Shown piece after piece: positions 47,201 through 56,637 of a stretch of DNA of 64,000 bases (its first letter is position 1; every line of letters begins with the position of its first letter). The stretch spans positions 436,501-500,500 of the forward strand of contig NC_090943.1 of the NCBI RefSeq assembly GCF_040807025.1, read 5' to 3'. Below the pieces are notes generated by a model, which worked only from the letters and a program-made list of their open reading frames with translations, was not told the DNA's origin and made no database searches. Position numbers and translations under genes: made by a program. This DNA is from Struthio camelus. Lineage: Eukaryota > Chordata > Aves > Struthioniformes > Struthionidae.

Positions 47201-48668
47201 CGCTCCACGCCCAGAGCCTTGTTCAGGTCCTTCTCCTCCTCCTCCCCAAACTTGGGTGAGCCGGGGCCCAGGGCATCCTGCTCAGGCTGTGGGCCAGGAC
47301 TGGGGCTGAGTGGGCAGTGGGCACCGCCGCTGCCGGGGGCCCGGTGCCCCCTTCACTGCCGCCCTTCGCAACACCCGCACCCAGCGCGCCCAGGACCATG
47401 CACCTCCGGTGCCACGCGCCCTTTGCACCGTGCACCCCTGGCGCACCCCAGACCTGGCACCTCGGTGCCCCCGGTGCCGTGCATCCCCGGCACACCCCAG
47501 ACCTGGCACCTCGGTGCCCCCGGTGCCGTGCATCCCTGGCACACCCCAGACCTGGCACCCCGGTGCCATGCACCCCTGGCGCACCCCAGACCTGGCACCC
47601 CAGTGTCCCCCGGTGCCGTGCACCCCTGGCGCACCCCAGACCTGGCACCTTGGTGCCCCCGGTGCCGTGCACCCCGGCGCACCCCAGACCTGGCACCCCG
47701 GTGCCCCCAGTGCCGTGCATCCCTGGCACACCCCAGACATGGCACCTCGGTGCCCCCGGTGCCGTGCATCCCTGGCGCACCCCAGACATGGCACCTCGGT
47801 GCCCCCGGTGCCGTGCACCCTGGCGCACCCCAGACCTGGCACCCCGGTGCCCCCGGTGCCGTGCATCCCTGGCACACCCCAGACCTGGCACCCTGATGCC
47901 GCGGTGCCATGCACCCCTGATGCACCCCGGACATAGCATCCCAATGTCCCCAGTGCCATGCACCCCTGATGCACCCCAGACCTGGCACCCCAGTGTCATT
48001 GGTGCTATGCACCCCTGACCTGGCACCCCAGTGTCCTCAGTACTGTGCACCCCCGATGCACCCCAGACCTGGCACCCCAATGTCCCTGGTACCGTGCACC
48101 CCCGATGCACCCCACACCTGGCACCCCAATGTCCCCGGTGCACCATGCACCCCTGGCGCACCCCAGACCTGGCACTCCATTGTCCCTGGTGCCGTGCACC
48201 CCTGGCGCACCCCAGACGTAGCACCCTGGTGTCCCCGGTGCCGTGCACACCTGGTACACCCCAGACCTGGCACCCTGGTGTCCTTGGTACTGCGCAGCCC
48301 GACGCACCCCAGACCTGGCATCCCAATGTCCCCGGTGCACCAGGCACCCCTGGCGCACCCCAGACCTGGCACTCCATTGCCCCCGGTGCCGTGCACTCCT
48401 GGCGCACCCCAATGTAGCACCCCAATTTCCCCGTGCCGTGCACGCCTGGCACAATCCAGACCTGGCACCCCGGTGTCCCGGGTGTTGAGCCGGCGCTGCC
48501 GCTCCCTCTGGGTGCATGCGGGCCACGGGGGCTACCGCAGGCAGTGCGGAGGGTGCGGGGGGTGCAGGGTGTTGAGTGCAGGGTCGGGGGTGCAGGATGT
48601 AGGGTGCAGGGTGAGGGGTGCAGGGTGCTGGGTGCGGGCCCCGCGCCAGCTGGTCCTACCTGAGTCAT
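38213..48668 (-). CDS. SLC4A2: Anion exchange protein 2 (AE2), chloride/bicarbonate exchanger
   Basis: Twenty-two coding exons, in order of transcription: 48668-48660, 47286-47121, 46958-46723, 46532-46408, 46293-46067, 45131-44995, 44718-44538, 44422-44287, 44087-43904, 43741-43627, 43524-43340, 42999-42786, 42696-42475, 41690-41542, 41338-41144, 41041-40808, 40677-40588, 40087-39921, 39631-39378, 39144-38975, 38675-38502, 38293-38213. Phases match throughout; the product is 1,216 residues (human AE2a is 1,241). The His-rich and acidic N-terminal domain is followed by the cytosolic core and, from about residue 690, the transmembrane exchanger. Both family signatures are present ([15 protein letters not shown] at 664 and [15 protein letters not shown] near 810). 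Glycosylation sequons N841, N852 and N859 lie in extracellular loop 3, and the C-terminus ends [13 protein letters not shown]2 is a pH-regulated basolateral exchanger. This start (Met-Thr-Gln) corresponds to the mammalian AE2b1-type first exon. Confidence 0.97.
39655..39865 (-). repeat. Minisatellite filling a short SLC4A2 intron
   Basis: Degenerate tandem copies of CACAACACAGCATGGCATGG-type units. The intron (39,632-39,920) is only 289 bp, and about 70 percent of it is repeat, leaving short unique flanks for the splice signals. Confidence 0.92.
41885..42450 (-). repeat. Minisatellite in SLC4A2 intron, about 24/49-bp unit
   Basis: Copies of 'ccccccatgccccactgctccag' alternate with 'ccccccatgccttgcactgctccag', making a higher-order unit of about 49 bp. 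Some units have 'ctctag' or 'atgcagtgccctgctccag' variants. The array starts about 25 nt inside the intron from the 5' splice site at 42,474. Confidence 0.95.
47390..48480 (-). repeat. Minisatellite in SLC4A2 first intron (MTQ exon), about 50-bp unit
   Basis: About twenty copies of a unit built from 'cgcaccccagacctggcacc' plus 'ccggtgcccccggtgccgtgc', with variants. It occupies most of the 1,373-bp intron 47,287-48,659. It is followed (48,540-48,645) by a G-rich tail of 'ggtgcaggg' repeats on the plus strand. Confidence 0.96.
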
Positions 48669-48800
48669 GGCGGAGCCGCGCTCCCGCTCCCGCTCCCGCT
48701 GCGGCTTTTGCAGCGCTTTATCCGGGCAGCGCGGCCCGGCCGGGAAGGTCACGGCGGCGGCGGCTCCGTCCCCCGCGCTCGCCAAATATTGACGGAGCCG
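48660..48800 (-). promoter_or_regulatory. SLC4A2: SLC4A2 first exon and promoter of the AE2b1 (MTQ) type
   Basis: The short exon encodes only Met-Thr-Gln (48,668-48,660) and ends with CAG|GTAGGA. Upstream on the minus strand there are GGGAGC hexamer repeats (about 48,675-48,700), a GGATAAAG box near 48,720 that could act as a weak TATA element, and an AT island CAATATTTGG at 48,791-48,782 resembling a CArG or E2F-flanked site. In mammals an equivalent three-residue start is the AE2b1 isoform. Confidence 0.7.
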
Positions 48801-48964
48801 CCCGGCGCGCCCCGCTCAAGGTGACAGCGGCTCGCAGAGGGCACCGGGCTGCGCTGGCAGCATCCCGGGGCTGCACCGGGGAGCCGGAGCCCCCCGCCGG
48901 GACGCCGCAGCCTGCGCTGCCGCCACCCCCCGCGAATGCATGGAGCGGGCGGGCTGCGCGGTCC

Positions 48965-50160
48965 CCCGTGATGTGCACGCCCCCCCACTCCGGTCTGCAC
49001 GGCCCCCCCCCGTGAATGCACAGCCACCTCGGTCTGCACGGTGCCCCTCCACTACTGCACGGCCCCCCCCTCCGGTCTGCACTGCCCCCCCCGCTAATGC
49101 ATGGCCCTCCCCGGTCTGCACGGTGCCCCCCCGCTATTGCACGGCCACCTCAGTCTGCACGGCCCCCCCCACCACTAATGCATGGCCACCTCGGTCTGCA
49201 CGGCCCCCCCCCCCAGCTAATGCACGGCCACCTCCGGTCTGCACAGCCCCCCCCCGTGAATGCACAGCCACCTCGGTCTGCACGCCCCCCCGTCCCGCTA
49301 TTGCACAGCCACTTCGGTTCCCCCCCCGCCCCCACTAATGCACGGCCATCTCCGGTCGGCACAGCCTCCCCCCGCCCCAGTTAATGCATGGCCATCTCTG
49401 GTCTGCACGGCCCCCCCCCCCCCGGCTAATGCACGGCCACCTTGGTCTGCACGCCCCCCCCGTCCTGCCATTGCATGACCACCTCGGTCTGCACGGCGCC
49501 CCCCCCCCCCCCCCCCCGCTATTGCACAGCCACCTCCGGTCGGCACGGTGCCCCCCCACTATTGCATGGCCACCTCAGTCTGCACGGCCCCCCTGCTAAT
49601 GCATGGACACCTCTGGAATGCACAGCCCCCCCCACCACTAATGCATGGCCACCAGGTCTGCACGGCCCCCCCCCAGCTAATGCACGGCCACCTCCGGTCT
49701 GCACAGCCCCCCCCCGGCGAATGCACAGCCACCTCGGTCTGCACGCTCCCCCGTCCTGCTATTGCACAGCCACTTGGGTCTGCACGCCCCCCCCCCCCCA
49801 CTAATGCATGGCCATCTCTGGTCTGCACGGCCCCCCCGCCCCGGCTAATGCACGGCCACCTTGGTCTGCACGCCCCCCCGTCCTGCCACTGCATGACCAC
49901 CTCGGTCTGCACGGCGCCCCCCCCCCCCCCCGCTATTGCACAGCCACCTCCGGTCGGCACGGTGCCCCCCCGCTATTGCACGGCCACCTCAGTCTGCACG
50001 GCCCCCCTGCTAATGCACAGACACCTCTGGGATGCACAGCCCCCCCCACCACTAATGCATGTCCACCTCGGTCTGCACGGCCCCCCCCCAGCTAATGCAC
50101 GGCCACCTCTGGTCTGCACAGCCCCCCCCGATCCACACAGCCCCCCCCCCCGGTCTGCCC
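48965..50160 (-). repeat. C-rich minisatellite, about 37-40-bp unit
   Basis: About thirty copies of a unit 'ctaatgcacggccacctcggt' plus 'ctgcacggc' plus a C run of 5-19. The longest homopolymer is 19 C at 49,499-49,517. Blocks of several units are themselves repeated (for example the 49,440-49,640 block resembles 49,860-50,060), showing segmental amplification. It lies between two alternative SLC4A2 first exons. Confidence 0.96.
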
Positions 50161-50334
50161 GCCCCCACCCCGCTACGCACCGCCTCGCCCCCGGGACGAG
50201 CTGCCGCTCCCCCCGGCGCTGCACGGAGCGGGTCGGGCTGCGCGTCGCCCGCTGCTGCTCGGACCGCTGCGCTGCACGGTCACCCGCGGGGCTGCACTGC
50301 CAGCTCGCCCGGCACTGCACGGCTGGCCCTGTCC

Positions 50335-50880
50335 CCCCCGGCACTGCAGCCCTTCCCCTGTCCCCCCAGCACTGCACCCCTTCCCCTGCCCCCCAGCACT
50401 GCACCCCTTCCCCGTCCTCATCACTGCACCCCTTCCCCATCCTCATCACTGCACCCCTTCCCCTGCCCCCCCGGCACTGCACCCCTTCCCCTGCCCCCCA
50501 TCACTGCACCCCTTCCCCATCCTCATCACTGCACCCCTTCCCCTGCCCCCCCGGCACTGCACCCCTTCCCCTGTCCCCATCACTGCACCCCTTCCCCTGC
50601 CCCCCCATCGCTGCACCCCTTCCCCCCCCCACACTGCACCCCTTTCCCTCTCCCCCCGGCACTGCACCCCTTCCCCTGCCCCCCCATCACTGCACCCCTT
50701 CCCCCCATCACTGCACCCCTTCCTCTGCCCCCCCGACACTGCACCCCTTCCCCTGCCCCCCCATCGCTGCACCCCTTCCCCTGCCCCCCCATCACTGCAC
50801 CCCTTTCCCCACACACACTGCACCCCTTCCCCTGCCCCCCATCACTGCACAGCTCCCCTCGCCCCCCATCACTGCCTGGC
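50335..50880 (-). repeat. C-rich minisatellite, about 27-bp unit
   Basis: About twenty copies of 'cactgcaccccttcccctg' followed by 'cccccc' and 'gg' or 'at'. Adjacent to but different from the 48,965-50,160 array. On the minus strand it is an almost pure G-rich transcript template. Confidence 0.95.
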
Positions 50881-51480
50881 TCCATCACAGCACGGCCCCC
50901 GCCCGGGCAGCGGCTCCAACCCCCCCGCAGCCCCCGCTCCCCCCGGCCGCCCCCAGGTGCCCGTCTGGCGCTGGCCCCCCCGCGCTCCCTGCCCCCCCGA
51001 CCCGGGCGGGACGAGGCCGGCCGCAGCCCCCAGGTCGTGGGGACGGGGTCCGCAGGGAGGGGGCGGGTGCAGCGTGACGCCCCCCACCTCCGGCACGGGG
51101 CCGGGGGGGCGCCGGGGATCCGGGCACCTCCGAGGACCCCACGGCGCTCCGCAGCCCCCTCCTGCAGCCCGTCTGGTCTCCCACCCACCAGCGCCGCGAC
51201 GCTTCATCCAGCCGCCCCGCGTCCTCCGCCACCCCGGCCACCGCCGCCGCCGTCCCCAGCCGGCCGCGACCCAGCGCCGCGTCCCCGGGCGCCCCCTCGG
51301 TGGGACGCCGGGCCGAGCTCTCGCCCCCCAGCCCAGCGGGGCACCCGGCGCCCAGGAGCGGCCCCGGCTGCCGCGACGCCCCCGGGCGCGCCTGGCCCCG
51401 GACAGACGGGGACGGCGGTCCCCAGGGGGACCCGGCGGGCGCGGGGAGCCCGGCCGGGCGGGTGCCAGGCCACGGCTTAC

Positions 51481-51504
51481 CCGGGAGTCCAGGAGGAAAT
51501 CCAT
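51481..51504 (-). CDS. SLC4A2: Alternative SLC4A2 first coding exon, AE2b2 type (MDFLLDSR)
   Basis: Eight codons, Met-Asp-Phe-Leu-Leu-Asp-Ser-Arg, end in phase 0 at CGG|GTAAGC, a strong donor, and would splice to the common exon starting at 47,286 (Pro-Glu-Gln). From memory of mammalian AE2, the AE2b2 isoform starts with an eight-residue MDFLL sequence, so the match of length, residues and phase makes this a likely orthologous alternative start. Expression is not shown by sequence. Confidence 0.78.
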
Positions 51505-51552
51505 GGAGGAGCGAGGAAGGGGCTGGGGGGAGCGGCAGGTCCCGGCCCCGAT

Positions 51553-51627
51553 CACGTGCGCCGCGGCGGAGAGCGGCCCGACGGCGCGGGGCAGCCGGGA
51601 GCGCACGGCGAAGGGGTAATCATTAAC
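51553..51627 (-). promoter_or_regulatory. SLC4A2: Candidate AE2b2 promoter: HNF1-like site and E-box
   Basis: On the minus strand, 51,627-51,615 reads GTTAATGATTACC, 12 of 13 matches to the palindromic HNF1 consensus GTTAATNATTAAC, standing out as an AT island in GC-rich DNA. A CACGTG E-box lies at 51,553-51,558. They are about 110-120 bp and 50 bp upstream of the MDFLLDSR start codon. Liver-enriched use of the mammalian AE2b promoters makes an HNF1 site plausible. Confidence 0.55.
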
Positions 51628-51799
51628 CGCGTCGAGCCGCCGGCAGAGCCCTCAACCCGCAACGGCGCAGGCAGCGCGGGCGGCCCCGGCGCGGGGCGCT
51701 CCTGCGGCCGGCAGGACGGACGGAGGGACGAGCGCCTGCTGCTCAGCTCAGGCCCCGCAGCCCCCTTCCCTCGAGGGCGCCAAGAGGGGCTGGCGGCTG

Positions 51800-52500
51800 T
51801 TCTGCACGGCCCTGCCCCACGGCCACGCAATGGGGCTGGAGACAGGCACCCCTGCCCCACAGCCAGGCAATGGGGCCGGAGCTATGCAACTCTGCCCCAT
51901 GATCAGGCAATGGGGCCGGAGCCAAGCAGCCCTGCCCCACGGCCAGGTAATGGGGCTGGAGCCAGGCAGCCCTGTCCCATGGCTGTGCAATGGGGCTGGA
52001 GCCAGGCAGCCCTGCCCCACGGCCACGCAATGGGGCTGGAGCTATGCAACCCTACCCCATGATCAGGCAACGGGGCCAGAGCTATGCAACTCTGCCCCAT
52101 GGCCGTGCAGTGGGGCCAGAGCCAGGCAATGGGGCTAGAGCCTGGCAGCCCTGCCCCACGGCCACGCAATGGGGCTGGAGCCAGGCAGCCCTGCCCCACG
52201 GCCATGCCATGGGGCTGGAGCTAGGCAGCCCTGCCCCACAGCCGTGCAATGGGGCCGGAGCTATGCAACCCTGCCCCACGGCCAGGTAATGGGGCTGGAG
52301 CCAGGCAACCCTGCCCCATGACCAGGCAATGGGGCTGGAGCCAGGCAGCCCTGCCCCACGGCCATGCCATGGGGCTGGAGCTAGGCAGCCCTGCCCCACA
52401 GCCGTGCAATGGGGCCGGAGCTATGCAACCCTGCCCCACGACCAGGCAATGGGGCTGGAGCCAGGCAGCCCTGCCCCACGGCCGGGCAGCGGGGCCAGGC
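51800..52500. repeat. Minisatellite, about 38-bp unit
   Basis: About eighteen copies of 'ggccacgcaatggggctgg' plus 'agccaggcagccctgcccca', with 'agctatgcaac' variants. A block of about 160 bp is duplicated (near 52,190-52,330 and 52,340-52,490). It lies between the two upstream alternative SLC4A2 first exons. Confidence 0.96.
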
Positions 52501-52686
52501 AGCCCCACGGCATCCCTCTGGTCCCGCATGCCTGGGAGGGCTGTGCCGTGCCCCCGGGGTGGCCGCGGGCCAGATCCCACCGCGGCTCCCGCCCCGCCGG
52601 CTGCATCCCTGGGGCCCCAGGGCCCCGCCAGGGCTGCAGCCCCAGGACGGCGGGGCCGAGCCGGCGCCGCCCGCGGAGGCACTTAC

Positions 52687-52746
52687 GCTCTCGAAGGCCG
52701 ACGAGACGATGTGGTGGATCTCGGAGGACACCTGGGAGCGACTCAT
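52687..52746 (-). CDS. SLC4A2: Candidate far-upstream SLC4A2 first coding exon (MSRSQ...)
   Basis: Twenty codons beginning MSRSQVSSEIHH and ending FES, followed by a consensus donor AGC|GTAAGT in phase 0. It is on the SLC4A2 strand and would join the common exon at 47,286 in frame, replacing MTQ or MDFLLDSR. It occupies the place of the AE2a start in mammals, but the residues do not resemble the human AE2a N-terminus as I recall it. It could be the bird AE2a exon, or the first exon of another gene on this strand. Confidence 0.5.
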
Positions 52747-54315
52747 GGCGCAGCGGCGGGTGCCAGCCCGCTTAGCCCTTCTCCTTCTCGCGGGGACTCA
52801 GAGGACGGTGTTGGGGCAGCATAACCTGGGGAGCGGAGCAGAGGGGCTGAGGGTGGGCAGCTGGCGGGCTCCCCCCGAGCCAGGGTCGCCCCGCGGGGAG
52901 CGCGAGGCCGTGGCGGCGGGCGGATCACGGAGCCGGGCCGGGGGCCGCCGCTCCCCGCCGCTGACCCGGGGCCGGAGGAAAGACAACAGAGGAGCGGGCT
53001 GCGCTCCGGGACTGGCTCCAGCGCGGTTTGTCTTGGCTGCCGGGCCGGAGCTGGGGAGCAGGGCCAAGAGGAGCGCGGCGAGAGCAGCGCCCGGGCCGCC
53101 CCCGGCGCCCCGCGCCTGACCCCGCGGCCCGGCCCCGGCCCGCTCCCATCCCGCCCTCCGCCTGCGCCCACACTTGCCCTCGGCCGGACCCGGCCGCCGG
53201 TGCCCCGGCCGCCCCGGATTTATCGTCTCCGGAGGGGGCCCCACGTGACGGAGGGGCCCGGGCAGCGCGGCGGGGCTGGATGACTGCGCCTCACGCGGTT
53301 ACTCACCCGGCCCGTCACGGGCAGCCGCCCGCCGCCGCCCCGCCGGGGGCCGGCACGCTCCGGAGCAGCCCCCTGCCCCTGCCCGGGCTGCCGGTGCCGG
53401 GCAGCTGCGCGGGAAACCTGCCGGCTCGGCAGCCGGGCTCCCGCTCTCCCTGCGGGGCTCCCGGCGGCCCCAGCCCCGGCTCCTCCCCGCCGGGTGGAAA
53501 CTGCCAGCCGTGAGCCGCCGTTTCCGCGGCCGGCCGGGGGTTTTCCAGCGGCTGGGAGCAGCGGCGAGCTCCGGGCCGGCCCCGCACCGCCGCCCTTGCC
53601 AGCTCGGGGCTCATCCCCCGGCAGCCCGGCCCGGCGCGGCGCGGCACGGCCGGGGCAGGCGCCATGCAGATAAGGCCGGTGTTTGCACGCGGCCCCCCCC
53701 GGGCCGGCGCACGAGGGCACGTCCCGCCTCGCCTCCCCGCGGCACGGGAGGGCACCGGGTGGCGGCGCCTGGCGGTGCCGCGCGCCCGCACGCGCCAAGG
53801 TCTCGGCGGCTCCGCGGGCCGCAGGGAGGCAGAGCCCGGAGCGCCGGCACCGGCTCCCCCGGCTGCTGGCACGGGGCCACGCGCGAGGCAGCGCCCGCCG
53901 GCACCGGGGCGTCCCGCGGCCGGCCCCGGCAGCAGCCCCCGCGGACGCCCCGCAGCTGGGCCCTGCCCCGGGGACCCCGGCGGCGCCCGGGGGGCTGCCC
54001 CTCTCCCGGAGCCGCCCCGGCGGAGGCCCGGCCGCGCCGCGGCTGAGGACGGTACCTTGGGCGCGCACGAGGCCGCGGCCGGCACGGCGCTCCCTCCGCA
54101 GCGGGCTGCTCCGCTCCGCTCTGCCCGGCTCCGGCTGCTCCCTAATCCCCGCGCCCCGGCCGGGGCCGGAGCCAGAACTGCCACATTCCAGCGGAGCGAG
54201 CGCGGATTAGCCGACCCGCCGCGCCGCTCTCCCGGGGCGCCCGCCAAGCCGCAGCCCGCGGCTGCCACTCCCCCGCGCTGGCCCGCCGGCCGGGCGCAGG
54301 CGCGCGGCGGCACGG

Positions 54316-54359
54316 ACGGGACGGGACGGGACGGGACGGGACGGGACGGGACGGGACGG
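54316..54359. repeat. (GGGAC)n microsatellite
   Basis: About nine perfect tandem pentamers GGGAC/ACGGG. Confidence 0.97.
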
Positions 54360-54394
54360 ACGGGCAGCCCTGACCCACCGCGGCCCCGGGTGTG

Positions 54395-54775
54395 CCGATC
54401 TGAGCCAGCCCCAGGCACCGCGTGCTGAGCCGAGCTGGCCCCGGGCACCGCGTGCCGATCTGAGCCAGCCCCAGGCACCGCGTGCTGAGCCGAGCTGGCC
54501 CCGGGCACCGCGTGCCGAGCTGGGACGGCCCCGGGCACCGTGTGCCGAGCCGAGCCGGTCCCGGGCACCATGTGCCGAGCCGAGCCGGCCCCAGGCACCA
54601 TGTGCCGAGCTGAGCCGGCCCCAGGCACCCCATGCAAAGCCGAGCCGGCCCCGGGCACCCCATGCCGAGCCGAGCCGGCCCCAGGCACCCCATGCAAAGC
54701 CAAGCCGGCCCCGGGCACCCCATGCCGAGCCGAGCCGGCCCCGGGCACCCCATGCCGAGCTGGGACGGCCGTGGC
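54395..54775. repeat. Minisatellite, about 30-bp unit
   Basis: About twelve copies of 'gccgagccgagccggcccc' plus 'gggcaccccat', with CGTG and CATG variants at the unit end. It makes overlapping open frames on both strands. Confidence 0.95.
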
Positions 54776-55348
54776 CATGAGCCACCTCCCCACCTGGCGC
54801 AGCCCACAGCAGCCCCATCCCGGGAACGCGGCGCCCCAGGAGCTGCACCGCAGGGCCTGGGGGGGACGAGCCGGCAGCGCAGGCTCCCTCCCGGCCCCGA
54901 CAGAGCGGGGTCCCTCAAATCCCACCCCCAGTCTGGCAGGACCCCGGGGTGGCGCAGCGGGGCACACCCTGGACCCCGCGCCCACGGGACAGCCGTGCCC
55001 AGGCTCTGCCAGCGCTCGGCAGCCCGCGCTCGGCGCAGCCCGGTCCCTGCAGCCCTGCGCCTCCCTGCAAGCGGGGCGCGCGGGCTCCGGCGCGGCGAGA
55101 GTGGTGCGCGCGCTCGGCTCGTGGGCACGGCCGGAGGTGCTGCGGAGCGAGGCGAGATCGGCGGGGCAGAGCCTTTCTGCCGCCCGGCCTCGCTGCGGGG
55201 CCGCGACGGCGTCACCCCGCTCGGGGGGCCGAGCCCGCGGGTCGGTGCTGACGGGAACGCAGTGCTGGGCCCTGCTGCGACCAGCATGTGCCGGGGTCCG
55301 TGCGGGCGGGCGCTTGCTGCTCCCCGGCTCTAAGCAGCTCCCTGCATT

Positions 55349-55376
55349 TAATCCCGGCTGCAGCTTGCAGGGATTA
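55349..55376. promoter_or_regulatory. Inverted pair of bicoid/OTX-type motifs
   Basis: TAATCCC at 55,349-55,355 and GGGATTA at 55,370-55,376 face each other across 14 bp in a small AT-richer island. This is the core bound by K50 homeodomain proteins (OTX, CRX, PITX). Motif-level evidence only. Confidence 0.3.
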
Positions 55377-55726
55377 GAGCCTCGTAAACACATTTGGGAT
55401 TGTTCTTCAGGAAAGCGGAGCTGGGAAGCGGCCCCGAGCTGCGTTCTCACGGGCTGCCGGTGCCGGGGAGTCAGGTGCCGCGCGCGGTCCCAGCCCCGCA
55501 CCGCTGGGCGCCAGCCGTGAGCGCCCGTCCCCGGAGGGGCTCCGCACCCTGCCCCGCGCGGCCCACCAGCCCTTCTGCCGTCCCCAGTGCCACGCGGATG
55601 GCCGAGCTGGTGCCGCCAGACCCGGCTCCGCTGGGGACTTGCAGCGCCCGGGAGCCCTTGGCCTGACCCCCCTGGAAACGGTGACGCACAGCTGGCGACG
55701 GGGCACTTCTGCTTTCCGTGCCGGCA

Positions 55727-56637
55727 GCTGAGTCACCCGCCAAGGACGGCTGAGCAGCCCGGGTGGAAACTACTCAGCAGCTTGTGCCTGTCCCGGAAAA
55801 GGAGCCCACGAGCCAGGCCTGAGTCAGGAGTGTCCTCGCCTGCACCAGCCCCGGCACTGCCCGAGCGGCTCCAGAGCCTGCTCGTGCAGGAGCTGGGACG
55901 GCTCCTCCCCGGGGGGCTCCCGGAGCCCCCAGCCCACGGCAACCTCGCTCCGGCCTGGGACGGCTCCTCCCCGGGGGGCTCCCGGAGCCCCCAGCCCATG
56001 GGAGCCTCCCTCGGGGACAGGAGGATGTTTGAGTAACTGATCCTGATAAGCCGGGACGATTAGCGCCTTGCCGGCATGGGGCTGCCCTGCTGCAGCTCCG
56101 CCTGCGCCGTCCCCACGCCTGCAGCAGCTCAGGAACGTGCTGCTCCGGCCATCCGCATCCCGCCGGAGAACCTGCCACCCAGCCGCCCCCAGGCGCCTCC
56201 AGCACGGCCCAACGGCCCACGCTGCGTCCCCGGCTCCCCGAGGGCTCCGGGATGCGGGCAGGACGCCTGGGTCCCCTTCCCGCCGCGGGGGCAAGGGGTG
56301 AGCTGCGCCAGCCCTGGGGCCACGAGGACGGGGCTCTGCCGTCGCCTGCCGGCTCCCCCGGCCCCCAGCAGCTGGGGCTGCCCTCGGGCAGGAGCCCGCC
56401 TCGAGGCCACGGGCCCCCGCTGCGGCCCGCCGGGGCCGGGCTGGCAGGTGGGACAGGGCCGGCAGCAACACCCTGCGCAGGAGCCGGTCCCGCAGCGCGC
56501 CATGTGCTCCTTTTCCCAGGGCTTTTAAGTGCAGCACAATGGGCTCTTGTTTGGAGGGAACAATCCAGCTCAGATAAGCAGGGCAGGTCTGCAGATATGG
56601 AGATAGGGCTGCCAACACCGCTCTGCTCCATTAATTA
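55727..56637. promoter_or_regulatory. Candidate enhancer with NF-E2/AP-1 and GATA motifs
   Basis: GCTGAGTCA (55,727-55,735) and TGAGTCA (55,820-55,826) match NF-E2/AP-1 sites. TGATAAG (56,044-56,050) and AGATAAG (56,572-56,578) match GATA sites, with weaker AGATA at 56,593-56,597 and 56,601-56,605, and a homeodomain TTAATTA at 56,631-56,637. A further AGATAAG is at 53,668-53,674. NF-E2 plus GATA is typical of erythroid and megakaryocytic enhancers. The target gene is unknown; SLC4A2 is the nearest. Confidence 0.35.
55893..56002. repeat. Tandem duplication, 62-bp period
   Basis: Two nearly identical copies beginning 'ctgggacggctcctccccgg' at 55,893 and 55,955. The second copy breaks down after 'cagccca'. 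Confidence 0.9.

Noticed and set aside
50059-52062. A 667-codon plus-strand open frame
   Set aside because: It reads through two C-rich minisatellites antisense to SLC4A2 and has only repeat-derived sequence.
53315-55501. A 728-codon minus-strand open frame
   Set aside because: It is composed of the (GGGAC)n and 30-bp repeats and GC-rich flanks, with no recognisable domain.
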